Positions 1-9,254 of a stretch of DNA of 13,636 bases are shown here, one piece after another. Under the pieces are notes generated by a model that worked only from the letters and a program-made list of their open reading frames with translations, searched no databases and had not been told where the DNA came from. The position numbers and the translations under genes were made by a program. This DNA comes from Gonium pectorale (Eukaryota > Chlorophyta > Chlorophyceae > Chlamydomonadales > Volvocaceae). The stretch spans positions 7,423 through 21,058 of the forward strand of contig LSYV01000193.1 of assembly GCA_001584585.1 (NCBI GenBank). Direction: 5' to 3'. Every line of letters begins with the position of its first letter. Within the stretch, counting starts at the first letter, position 1.

Positions 1-3000
1 CCTAATCCCCCTGTGTGCCTTGCCTCCCACGACTCCAGGGTGCAGCCCTCCAAGGCAGTCACGAACGTAGCGCCACGGCCGGCCCCTCTGGCGGCAGCGC
101 CGGCGGCACCTTCCGACGGCGGCGGCGCGGATCCTCAAGGCGAGCGCGCAGCTCCCAGTGGCGACGGCGGCGATGGCGCAGCTCCCGCCGCCGGCTTGGC
201 CTTGGCATCGGCCTCGGAGGCAGGGGCGGGGCCAGCCGCCGCCGCCCCCTTGGACGGCCCCGGCCAGGCGGAGAAGCACGACGTGAAGGATGTCTCGGAG
301 GCGGCCGCTGGCTCGCAGGCTTCCCTCACGCCGGCTGCCGGCGAGTTATCCTCTGCTCCTGCATGCGCTCCAGGTTTGTCGGATGCTGGCCCCGCTGCGG
401 GTAGCGCGCATGCCAGCAGCCCTAGCACCAGTCCCACGCGGGCCGCGGAGCCGGCGAGCTCCGAGGGCGGAGCGTCAACGGGCGCAAAGTCCGCCCACGC
501 CGCGGGGCAAGCTACGCCGCCGCCGCCGCCGCAGCAGCAGCAAAACCCCGCCTCTGCGGAGAAGCCTGCCAACAAGTGGAGCCAAGGTGGCTGTGCCGCG
601 GCCCTCCTGAAGGCGGGCAGCCATGCGGCAAGCGCTTCACGGGGGAGCAGTGCCGGGGGAGCGCACCCCCACCCGCCTGTTGCTGTCGCGCCGGCGGCGG
701 CGCATGCGCATGCGGCAGGGCCGCAGGGGCCGGCGGCGGCGCCTGGGATAGCGCATGCGGCGGCAGGCACCAGGACTGAGGCATCTGGCGGGCCGTCGGG
801 GATTCCCTCCGTGGCTAGCAGCACCGTGGCAGAGCCGTCGAAGCAGCCGAGCAGCGGGGGCCACGGCACCGCGCCGGGGTCACCCCAAATGCGCCCTCAC
901 CAGGCGCCGCCGCAGCGCCCTCCGCCCGTCCAGACGGGTTCCTCGCACGCCAAGGCCCCGGAGCAGCCGGGCAGCGCTGCCGCGGCCGGTGGGAGAGGTC
1001 CAGCGCCCGCAGCCGATGCATCCGCCACGACTGCGGCAGCTGCAGCTGCGGCAGCGGCGCTCGCCGGCGCGCAGCGGACGAGTCCCGCTGCCGTGCCCGC
1101 GTCGGCCTCCAGCCCGAAGCCCGCGGGGTCCGGGCACACCCTGCCAGTGTCAGCAGCGCAGAATGCGGCCAGCCAGACACCCTCTCAGGCGGGTAGCAGC
1201 CGCGGGGCCGCGGGCGAGGAGGCTGCGCCCCTCACTCCGTCGACCAAGCCGCCTGGCTCCCTGCTCGGACCGCCGCCCAACGCGCCCCCGTCGTCGTCCG
1301 CATCGGCGTCTGCGACAGGCGCGACGAAGACCTGGGCCTCCATAGCCCTCAAGGCCCAACCTGGGGCGGTCAGGCATGGGTAAGGCCTGGCAAAACAGAC
1401 GGAGGGGGCGTGACACTTGACTAGTTTATGACGCGGCCAAGTAAGATCTCTGCTGTTCTCGAGATGCGTATGCCTCCTCGACATTGGTTGTCGATCATCG
1501 CCCCCTGACTTGCGCGTGAGAGACACTCGAATGGCCGAGCCTGCTACCGTCGGCTCAATTGTGCAGTTGGCCCAGACGGCAGCTGCGTGACCCCGCCTCA
1601 CGGCGGGGATCTTGTTAGGACATGCTGAGCATTCGTGATCCTCTCCCGAACGGCTTCTGTCCCACAGGGCGTCTCCACCTACCGCTGCTCCTGCGGTGGC
1701 TCCTGCGGTGGCTCCTGCGGTGGCTCCTGCGGTGGCTCCTCCTGCGGCGGCCTCGCAGGGCCCTGAGGCCCTTGTGCCGCCACGGGCGGGAGGGGCCTCG
1801 CCAGTTGAGGCTCCAGCCGTGCCTAAGGAAACGCTGCGCATGGGCCACGACGGTCAACCCATGGGTCTGGACAGGACCGAGTCGCAGGGACACATAGCCG
1901 TGCAGAAGTGGCTGCAGGACGTTGAGGCGGCGTCCCATGCACCGGCCGTGGCAACCTCGGGTGCAGCGGCGTCCCCAGTTGCGCCAGCGCCGCCGCCTGC
2001 AGATGCGCCGTCGGCAGCGGCGCCAGGCACAGTTGTGCCAGCGGCAGAGCTGGCGCCGGCTGAGGCGGGGCCTGCCGCGGCGGCGCCGGCTGACGCGGCG
2101 CAGGCCGAGGCGACGCCAGCCGCACCAGTGGCACCTTCCGAAGATGCGCCTGCCACAGTGCCGTTGACAGCGCCCTCCGGGACCAAGACATGGGCTTCCA
2201 TAGCATGGAAAGCCCCGGTAGCGGCGAGTGGAGCTGCGCACTTCACGGCCGCCCCCTCCAGCAAGCCGCACCCCGCACAGCAGCCCGGGCATTCACACGG
2301 AGGACGGGCGTCTCATCTGCCGCACCACACCGGCGGCGGGCGGGCCGCTGGCGGCCGCGGCCACGGCCGCGCCGGGGCGCCTTCCCACCGCACGCCGACG
2401 ACTCCGCCCCAGAACATGTTCAGCCAACCGGTGGCTCCGGCGCTGGGGCTGACAGCGGTCTCCCCCAGCAAGCCCGGCAGTGCGGTCGCCGCCCCGCACG
2501 CCGCCGCCCCGCCCGTCGCGACCCCGCACGCCTACGCGGCAAGCCACGCGAGCGAAGCCCCGAGCCACGGGCCCTCAACCGTTGACGCGCTCGCCAGCGA
2601 GGCCTCGCACACGCGACCCGCGAGCGTCAGCGGCGCTGGTCCGGCGCCCACTGTCGAGGCGCCGGCGCCGTCGGCGGCTGACATTGCTGCCAAGGCAAGC
2701 GGCCAGACCCGCAGCGATAAGCCTTCGGCGGCGAAGGCCGAACCTGCGCAGTCAGACGCGGGGCCTGGCGACACGGTGCCGGCTGTGGGTGCCCCGGCTG
2801 TCCCGACCGCCACTGCGGCTCCGGAGGCGGCGGTGGCGGCGGCCGTCGCTGTTACGCCCGACACCGTGCTCAGTGCGATTTCGGTAGCGGAGCCGGCGAA
2901 AGGGCGCGCCGAGCAGCCACAGGCCGAAATCGCGGCAGCGGAGCCCACAACTGGCGCGCCCTCAGCGCAGGCGACCGAGGCGGCCGCGCCCGGGGCTCAG

Positions 3001-6000
3001 GCTGAGGCGACCGGAGCCGTGGCACCGGCGGTAGGTGCAGCCTCACAGCAGCCGGCGGCTAAGCAGGCGGGCGACGCGGGCGCAGGGAGACCGGCGCAGG
3101 AGAAGAAGGGCAAGCAGGCCGTGGCAGCCGCTGCAAAGAAGGGGGTGGCGGCAGGGACGGCTTCGATGGAGGAGGCGAAGGAGGTCGAGGACGAGGAGGC
3201 GGAGGCCGCCGCAGCGTCCATACCGGCAGGCAACAACCCGTGGGACCTTCTCGGGGCGGCCAGTGAAGATGGAGATGTCGCGGCCGCCGTTGCCGCCGCG
3301 GAGGACGCCGCGAAGTCAGCCGCTGGTGGGCAGGATGGTGGCGGCCGCGCGGAGCAGGATGCGACGAATGCCCTGCGGCAGCTGCTCTCGCCCGTGGGCG
3401 CGGACCAGCTGCTTGCCGCCGGCCGCAGCGGTGGAGGCCTGGCGGCGGGGCCAGCGGCCCGGCTGCAGCCGCGCGGGCTCGTGAACACGGGGAACACGTG
3501 CTTCATCAACTCCACCATGCAGGCGAGCATCTTTGTGGCTCTCGGGGACTCTTTGGGAAGGTCTCTCTTGATACAAATACTTTTTTTGTCGTTCGGCTTC
3601 CTTGGGCTTTGCACAGGCCATCTGCTTGCTACTCTGGTTTGGGCAAGGAACATCGCTCATTGCTGAAGCCGATGCCTTCTCTGCCTCGCTGGCGCCTGTT
3701 GTGAGACAGCTGTCACCCCCCCCCCCTAACCGCTTTGGCGACTCCGCTCCGTCCGTAGGCGTTGCTGGCGTGCGGCCCCTTCGCCGCCGTGCTGTCCACC
3801 CTGCCCGTGGCGGCGCCCCTCCTGGAGCCAGCCAAGTGCCCCACGCTGCACGGCCTGGCTCTCTTCGCGGCGGAGCTGGCCGCTGCTGCGCCCGGCGGCG
3901 GCGGCGGCGCCACTGACGGCGTGCCTGGCAGCGGCGACGCGGGGAGCAACGCGGACGGGTCGGGCAAGGAGGACGATGGCTGGGCGGAGGTGACGGTGGG
4001 TACCCCTCGCCCACGGTGCTTTGTGTAGTTTTGTTGTGCGTATGGGGCCTGGGCGTGTGCCATTATGTGGAGGGAGTGGAGTTCCGTCACGCGAAACTGG
4101 CAATGTCGGATGGCGGGTGGATGGCGAGCTGGCGGCCTGGGCGTGCGCCTTCATTCAGGGAGTGGTTGGCGTCGCATCGAAAATGCGAAACTGACAACGG
4201 CGTCAACCGGTCGCCTGGATTCCACGCCGAGTCGGCGCCGCTTCGCTGCCCCGTGATCTTGCCTGCCGATACCCCTGACGCTCCTCGCCTCTTGCCTCCA
4301 CTCGCCCGACACAGACTGGTCGAGGAAAGAAGAGTTCCGGCAAGAAGGGCAGCAGCTCTACCTACCATGCCCTCTTCAACCACGCCATGCAGCAGCAGCA
4401 GCAGCAGCAGGCTACAAAGGCGGAGCCGCCAGCGGCCGCCACCCCCAGCCGTGACAGCCTCTCCATCGCCCGCCGGCGGCGCACCCGCCAATGCCGCCGC
4501 CAGCGCCTCTCTGCCGCTGGCCCTGGGGGGCAAGCCCCTGGTGCCCTCCATGCTCAACCCGATTGTGGCGGCCTTCAACCCGCGCATCCACATCGCCTCG
4601 GCGGCGCAAGTCGGGGCTGGCGGCGCCGGAGCCGGCAAGCCGTCGATGGCGCAGGTTGGTGTTGAAATGGAACGACGCATGTTGGTGTGGGAGGGCGTGT
4701 GACTGTCAACGTAGGGGTTGGGGTGCAGCGACGGGGCTCTGGCAGACCTCCGCATTTACATGCCACGCTGAAGTGGACGGCACGCCCACGCCATGTTCCC
4801 TACACCATCCCCCACGCCCCGCCCTAGATCCTGGGGAAGGGCGCCCGCGGCGGCGGCGTGCTGGTGGAGCAGCAGGAGCAGCAGGACGCGCAGGAGTTCT
4901 TTCAGTTCCTGGTCAACAGGGCGCACGAGGAGGTGGTGGCGCTGCGCAAGGCTCACGGCCTGGCGCCCAGCGACGCCGCGGCTGCGGCGGGCGCGGGCGC
5001 CGGCGGGCAGGCCGGTGCGTGCGAGGGGCGAGGGGTGCAGGGGCGGGCTGGGTGGGATGAAGGCCTGGGCGGGGAGCGTGAGTGGGCCGCGCAAAGGGGC
5101 CGAACAGGGGGGCGCGGCGCGACGGTCTTGAGTGGATGGAGCTTGCTTTCTTGGCCAGCAAACGAAGGACAATGTGCCGGCGGTGCCTCTTACAAGGCTT
5201 GTATTAGCTCATGGCCCTCTGACCCATCTGACCCGATCCCATTCACTTGCCAGGCAACGACGGCGGCGACGAGGAGTGGGCGCAGGTTGGCCGCAAGAAC
5301 AAGGCAACGGTGACGCGCCAGGTGGGGCTGGACCTAGATGGCAGCTCGTACGAACGTTGGCTGCCCAAGAACAACGACTGGGTATTCAGCGCGGGGGCGG
5401 GTCACTTGACCGGGAGGGTAGCGGCGTAGCGAGCCGACCAACCGACAAGCGCCAAGTGTGCACACAACCGCTTCCTCCACGCGACACGCTCCGTGCTCTT
5501 GCGCCGTTCTCCTCTCCACAACAAATCAGTGCGGTCAGGTGGTCGCACCAGCAGGCTCTCATCTTCCCCGCCTAATGCCCATCTCCCCCCTGACCGCTGC
5601 ACTCGCTCTCGCCTGCGTCCGATCTGCGGCCCTGCCTCACAGGTTGGCACGCCCGCGGACGACGCCTCGTCGCGCTCGCCGCTGTCTGCCATCTTCTCCG
5701 GGCTGCTCAAGAGCACGGTGAGGCGTGACATACCGTAGCCCGTGTTTATAGACGTGCCCGTGGGTTCCATCACTCGTCACTCCATCAGCGTAGTCCGCCG
5801 TTGAGAGGCGTAATGGTCTGCGAGCGGCAGCTGAACGCCATGCGTGTGGCTGGGGTTCTACATCGTTGTTTGTATTGGTGTCTGCGCAGGTTCGCTTCCA
5901 ACCGCCGCACGCGCACTACAAGCCAAGCGCCACCATCGAGGCCTTCAACATGCTGCACCTGGACATCGCCGACAAGGAGGTCAACACGCTGGAGGACGCG

Positions 6001-7440
6001 CTGAGGCACCACTCAGTCCCGGAGAATATCGGTAAGCTGCGCTACGGTAGCAGCATGGAGCTGCGCGCTGCTGGGCTGCGAGGATTGGTGGCGTTGCGAT
6101 TTCGATCGTGTGGCCAGGGTGTCAGGGGACAGGGCATAGGGCACAGGGGGGCTGGAGGTACTAAGGGCTGGTGGACGCTGCTTTGCAAGGAGGGTGTGCA
6201 CAGGGAAGTGCAAACCGCGTCTGTCCTCACGCCCGCTTCCGAGTCGGCGCAGCTCCATGCAAGGGGAACGGTACCGCGGTTGGCACCGCACCCAACCTCT
6301 CACGCAGCAAAATTGCTGGCCGGGTAGTCAGCTACTGGTCGCCCATGTTACTCCCCTTGCCCCAGAGTACAAGCCCGACGGCGCCACCGAGATGCTGCCC
6401 GCCAAGAAGGACGTGCGGCTGTACCGGCTGCCCGAGTGCCTGGTGCTGCACCTCAAGCGCTTCACCTACACAGCCGCCAACGGCGGCGGCTACACCAAGC
6501 TGCACAAGTCGGTGGCGTTTGGCAGCTCGCTGCGGCTGGAGGGCAAGGTGGGTGGAGGCGAGGCGGGGCAGGGTACTGACTACACGGCCAGCTGCCCGGG
6601 GCGGGCGCTGTCGTGTGGCGGTGCTACTCGATGCGCGCGCGTGGCTATGCACGCATTCTTTGCACTGTGTGAGGGAGTCATCGCACCCCTGGGCGCGGAC
6701 GGGAGGCTGGGAGTTGCTGCATGAAGCTACCACCGTCTGCACCGCCCACAACCCCGTCACCGCCATCGCCGCCACTACACGTCGCGCGACGGCCCCTCTC
6801 CCGCGTGCCGTCGTCCGCCTCGTCCCCCGCCAGGTCCTTGCCGAGGACTGCCCTGACCGGGCCAACTCGGAGTACCGCCTCTTTGCGACCGTCATCCACC
6901 ACGGGCGCAGCATCGCAGGTGGGGGCCGTCGGAGTGGCGGTGGTGCTGGGCGCACTCATGCATTTGCGATGTGTTGTGGATAAGTGCATTGATGGAGGAG
7001 CATCGTGCTCAGTACTGCATGCCCGAGCCAGTGGCCGGTCATGCTGCGTCTTCCCGCGACGAGCAGTTTCGGATTTACCCCCCATAACCCTTGGTTATCG
7101 CTTTCGCAATGGGCAAGGCGCTCCCTCAGCCTGTAACCTTTCCACTGACACTTGGGATGCATCCGTGCCATGCTGTACAATCGGCACTTGCTTGGTCTGG
7201 CCATGTACCGTTCTCGCCGGGCCCAGGTGGTCGCTTAATCAACTTACTCTCTGCCCCATTTTGTGTACTATGTGCACCCCTCCCCCTTCGCCAGGCGGCC
7301 ACTACACTGCGGACGTGCTGCAGCCCGACGGCCGCTGGCTCCGTTTCAACGACGCTGTGGTGGACCTTGTGCCCGAGAGCCTGGTGCTCAGCGAGCGACC
7401 CTACCTGCTGTTCTACCAGCGCATGTCCCAGCGGGCCTGA
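1..7440 (+). CDS. UBP24: USP10/UBP24-like ubiquitin-specific protease, 11 exons, 5' partial, with an apparent frameshift
   Basis: Cysteine protease predicted to remove ubiquitin from proteins; USP10/Ubp3 relatives act in the cytosol and in RNA granules. Exons: 1(or 39)-1379, 1668-3522, 3759-3995, 4315-4654, 4828-5014, 5254-5321, 5643-5717, 5890-6031, 6366-6547, 6834-6918, 7295-7440. Every junction keeps frame except inside exon 4, which is one base too long. The ~1,070-residue N-terminus is Ala/Pro/Gly-rich; the ~490-residue USP domain follows. Visible family marks: Cys box GLVNTGNTCFIN (Cys codon 3499-3501), EQQDAQEFF box (about 4870-4900), USP10-typical EEWAQVGRKNKATVTRQ (5271-5321), LVLHLKRF (about 6440-6465), and GGHYTAD with catalytic His at 7300-7302. 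The third catalytic position is Asn (RFNDA), which the family tolerates. A possible acceptor at 36-38 suggests that bases 1-38 are intron. Exon 3 could also end at 3989, and exon 6 at 5381, both in frame. The N-terminus is far longer than in animal USP10. Confidence 0.92.
1324..1353 (+). other. TKTWASIALK short linear motif, copy 1
   Basis: Encodes TKTWASIALK near the end of the exon that closes at 1379. It resembles the (K)SWAS motif found upstream of the catalytic domain in animal USP10 and in the linker of G3BP-type proteins. It stands out because the surrounding hundreds of residues are low complexity and contain almost no Trp. It is a family-consistent landmark for the USP10 assignment. 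Confidence 0.75.
1380..1667 (+). other. Intron 1 of the USP10-like gene
   Basis: The donor ATGG|GTAAGG (GT at 1380) and acceptor TTCTGTCCCACAG (ends 1667) join the two N-terminal low-complexity exons in frame, with a Gly codon split 2+1. The unspliced frame stops at once at TAA 1381-1383. The interior is less GC-rich than the exons and has stops in the gene's frame. Confidence 0.85.
1687..1734 (+). repeat. 12-bp tandem repeat, four copies (APAV codons)
   Basis: Four exact consecutive copies of gctcctgcggtg, followed by a partial copy, lie 20 bases after the acceptor of intron 1. They encode Ala-Pro-Ala-Val units. The length is a multiple of three, so copy-number change would not disturb the frame. 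Confidence 0.9.
2182..2211 (+). other. TKTWASIAWK short linear motif, copy 2
   Basis: A second copy, TKTWASIAWK, lies in the next exon, about 190 residues after copy 1 in the spliced protein. Eight consecutive residues are identical between copies although the flanks are unrelated low-complexity sequence. The codons differ at several third positions (for example acg aag acc against acc aag aca), so the copies are not a recent duplication. Confidence 0.75.
3523..3758 (+). other. Intron 2, probable GC-AG intron just after the catalytic Cys box
   Basis: Family alignment requires ...STMQ to join directly to ALLACGPF. The only boundary giving this is CAG|GCGAGC (GC at 3523) to TCCGTAG (ends 3758), phase 0 on both sides. 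No GT donor near 3523 fits. A C-rich run at about 3716-3726 supplies the pyrimidine tract. Retention would read on to TGA at 3664-3666. Confidence 0.75.
4046..4200 (+). repeat. Imperfect direct duplication inside intron 3
   Basis: Two similar blocks start at 4046 (ggcctgggcgtgtgcc) and 4134 (ggcctgggcgtgcgcc). Both continue through a related gggagtgg segment and end with gcgaaactg(g/a)caa(t/c)g (4091 and 4185). The offset is 88-94 bases, so the copies have diverged with small indels. They are non-coding and within 3996-4314. Confidence 0.7.
4315..4654 (+). other. Exon 4 of the USP10-like gene with an apparent +1 frameshift
   Basis: The exon runs from acceptor CGACACAG (ends 4314) to donor GCGCAG|GTTGGT and is 340 bases, whereas phase 0 at both ends demands a multiple of three. 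The first half is clearly coding in one frame (KKSSGKKGSSSTYHALFNHA, then seven Gln; mostly G/C third positions). From about 4450 the next frame takes over (LGGKPLVPSMLNPIVAAF, equivalent to a conserved stretch before the QQDAQEF box). Dropping one C from the run 4442-4446 would make a single open frame. A sequencing or assembly error, or a broken allele, are all possible. I found no splice pair that explains it. Confidence 0.75.
4390..4410 (+). repeat. (CAG)7 trinucleotide repeat encoding polyglutamine
   Basis: Seven consecutive CAG codons follow NHAM in exon 4 of the protease. The interruption-free CAG tract lies inside the USP domain, in a loop between the Cys box and the QQD box where the family is variable in length. 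Confidence 0.9.
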
Positions 7441-8390
7441 AAGTGCTCCGGCTGACCTAGTTGGGAGGCGCCACCCACGCGGTGGCTGGTAACGGCGGAC
7501 GGCGGGTCGGCTGAGGCGTGGCTCGCGGGGATAGCGGGTGGTGCGGGGCAGTCCGCCAGGCTAGGCAGGTCGGGGGCTGGGCCCTCGCTCCTCGATCACG
7601 CACGCTCCAAACGTGTGTTATGGAGCGCCTGCCCGCCGCGCGGTACCCCAGCGGCCCTGCGCGTGGACTTGAGGAGCTGGAGGCTGGGGTGTGCTTCGTG
7701 TATGGCAGGGGCACGCGGGGCAGCTGGCGGCCCGTGGATAGGCGGTGGACGAAAGGAAGGACGGCGCATATGGTGCCGCGCCAGTGCCACGCCAGGGGTT
7801 TGGGTTCCAGTCATTGCGTGGGACTGGGCAGTGCTTGACGCGTGGCTAGGGGCTTGGGCTCAAGGAAAAGGGGTACGGGTCATTAGCTGAACGCGATGGC
7901 AAGGTAGACCGCTAGACGGCAGTTTTAAAGCGCAGACGGGGCGAATGTATGCAGGCGCGTCCATGGGTGACGGCGGGATAGTCGTGGAGGTACGGTAACG
8001 CTGTCTGAAATCAGGACAGAGGACGATGCTAGGAAGCATACTTACCATGCCGTGGTTTGGCCGTTGAGATACTTCTGTCGCGTGGCCCGGTCTATCATGC
8101 TTGTGTCTGTGCTGCTGGCGGTGACTGGCAGCTGTGGCTTGCGCGACGCGGCATTGAGTTTGACGCAGGCATGTGCCCGACCCGGCATCCGACTGGCGGC
8201 GATCGCTTCCTGCGTCCTTAGCCAAAGGCTGACATCAACAGGCCCCTGTGCAAGCGTGGCCAGAGAGCAACACAAATTGCCGAGAAGGTACACAGCGAGC
8301 CCAGGGCATTGCATGATATGGAATCCCTGCGTATGCCTGCCCTCACTGGGCGCTATAACAACTTAGTCCCGATGTAAGGCGACTTAATAA
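7441..8390 (+). other. 3' untranslated region of the USP10-like gene
   Basis: About 950 bases between the TGA stop (7438-7440) and the TGTAA signal at 8373. No frame shows coding composition and short chance frames are the only ones open. No TGTAA occurs earlier in this stretch, so the UTR probably runs its whole length. No structured RNA or repeat was recognised. Confidence 0.65.
8373..8377 (+). terminator. TGTAA polyadenylation signal of the USP10-like gene
   Basis: TGTAA is the standard poly(A) signal in volvocine green algae. This is the first copy after the stop codon. The A/T-rich stretch that follows (ttaataaatc, near 8383-8392) is a plausible cleavage site. Confidence 0.7.
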
Positions 8391-8840
8391 ATCACGTCGT
8401 TAGAGCGTTTAAGCGCCAGCGCCAGCCACCCTGACATGCCAGCGCCGTATCTGCCTCAGCACTAAAGAATGCCCACCCGACTTTATTGATCAGGTAACCC
8501 CATCCGGGCATTTCCTGTAGCGAGTTTGCACGGTCCGGGAGTTAGCGTCAATGTCATTTCTGTCAACGAGGCGTGGCGTCTGCGTGGCGCCCGTCAGCCT
8601 GTCAGCCTGTAGTTGCCCCTCGCCCGTGCCGCTTAGCCAACAACCAGCAGCGGGATAGCGGCACGCGAAGGGATCAGTGCTCCTGTCAAACGACTCAGTC
8701 TAGCATGTTACCATGAGCGCAGCCATCGGCGAGGCCCCCAAAACTCAAGCCAAAAGGCACACGTCCCGGCAGCCCAAAGGACGCGAAGGTCCCTTTCGTC
8801 CGTCTGAATGGCTTTGTTTCCACCCCAGCTTGGCTTGCGC
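8391..8840. other. Convergent intergenic / 3' UTR region between the protease gene and LSM4
   Basis: This stretch lies downstream of the protease poly(A) signal and downstream of the LSM4 stop on the other strand, so it probably contains the LSM4 3' UTR. I found no TGTAA on the minus strand here. No coding frame, repeat array or RNA gene was seen. Confidence 0.5.
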
Positions 8841-9254
8841 TTAGCCCCGGCCTCGCGCCGGGCCCCGCCCGCCTGCTCTCCCGCCGCCTGCGAGCAACGG
8901 GACAGTGATTTCTTTCGGGCTGACGAACGGTGGCGAGGTCTTAGGACGCCAAAGGAAGGGCCACGTTTTACCCCAGAGGGGAGAATGTGCTCAAATACGC
9001 TCTGCCAGCACTGCTAACACCGGCGGCACTACCACAAGCGGAGCGGCCTCAGAGCCTTTCGCGCACGCACCACACGCCTAATCCGCTTGCCAATCCGAGC
9101 CTACTGCAATTCCAATGCAATCGAGCCTCACCTCGCCCGCCCTCGCCCCGCCCACGGCCGCCTCCTCCTGCTGTCCCGCCAGCTGCCTCGCCGCGGCCGC
9201 CGACCGCCCAGCCGCGCCCGCCGCGGCCCCGACCGCCACCTGCTGGCCGCTTCT
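8841..9254 (-). other. RGG-rich C-terminal tail of LSM4 (exons 5 and 6 with their intron)
   Basis: Exon 5 (9254-9132) enters in phase 1 from donor GACG|GTAAGT at 9516 and encodes [14 protein letters not shown] onward. Its donor CGAG|GTGAGG (GT at 9131) joins acceptor TTGCTCGCAG (ends 8888) in phase 1. Exon 6 then adds [14 protein letters not shown] and TAA. If the intron were retained, the frame would instead run on to a TGA at about 9051-9049 with a non-RGG end, so the spliced form is preferred. RGG tails of LSM4 are known arginine-methylation sites that support P-body assembly. Confidence 0.85.

Larger units (their letters stand above)
39..3460 (+). other. Low-complexity Ala/Pro/Gly-rich N-terminal region of the USP10-like protease
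   Basis: Two exons (to 1379, and from 1668) joined across intron 1 encode about 1,060 residues dominated by Ala, Pro, Ser, Gly and Gln. Stretches include PPPPPQQQQ (517-543), a ten-residue Ala run near 1036-1065, and APAV repeats just after the second exon starts. The frame stays open with no stop and codon third positions are mostly G/C, so this is coding rather than chance. A charged segment with KKG and EEAKEVEDEEAE lies at about 3100-3210, shortly before the catalytic domain. No folded domain is recognisable. Animal USP10 also has a disordered N-terminus, but I do not see the FGDF motif that binds G3BP in animals. Confidence 0.8.

Noticed and set aside
135..869. Long open frames on the minus strand opposite the protease N-terminus (and similar ones at 1185-1841, 1854-2264, 2532-2948)
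   Set aside because: They are Ala/Gly-rich mirror images of the GC-rich low-complexity exons; the sense frame has the splice-consistent structure.
7132..7136. TGTAA inside intron 10 of the protease gene as a premature poly(A) site
   Set aside because: A single pentamer is expected by chance and nothing else marks a transcript end here.
6721..7294. Open frames continuing through introns 9 and 10 of the protease gene
   Set aside because: They interrupt the conserved USP sequence; flanking exons join in phase through good GT-AG sites.
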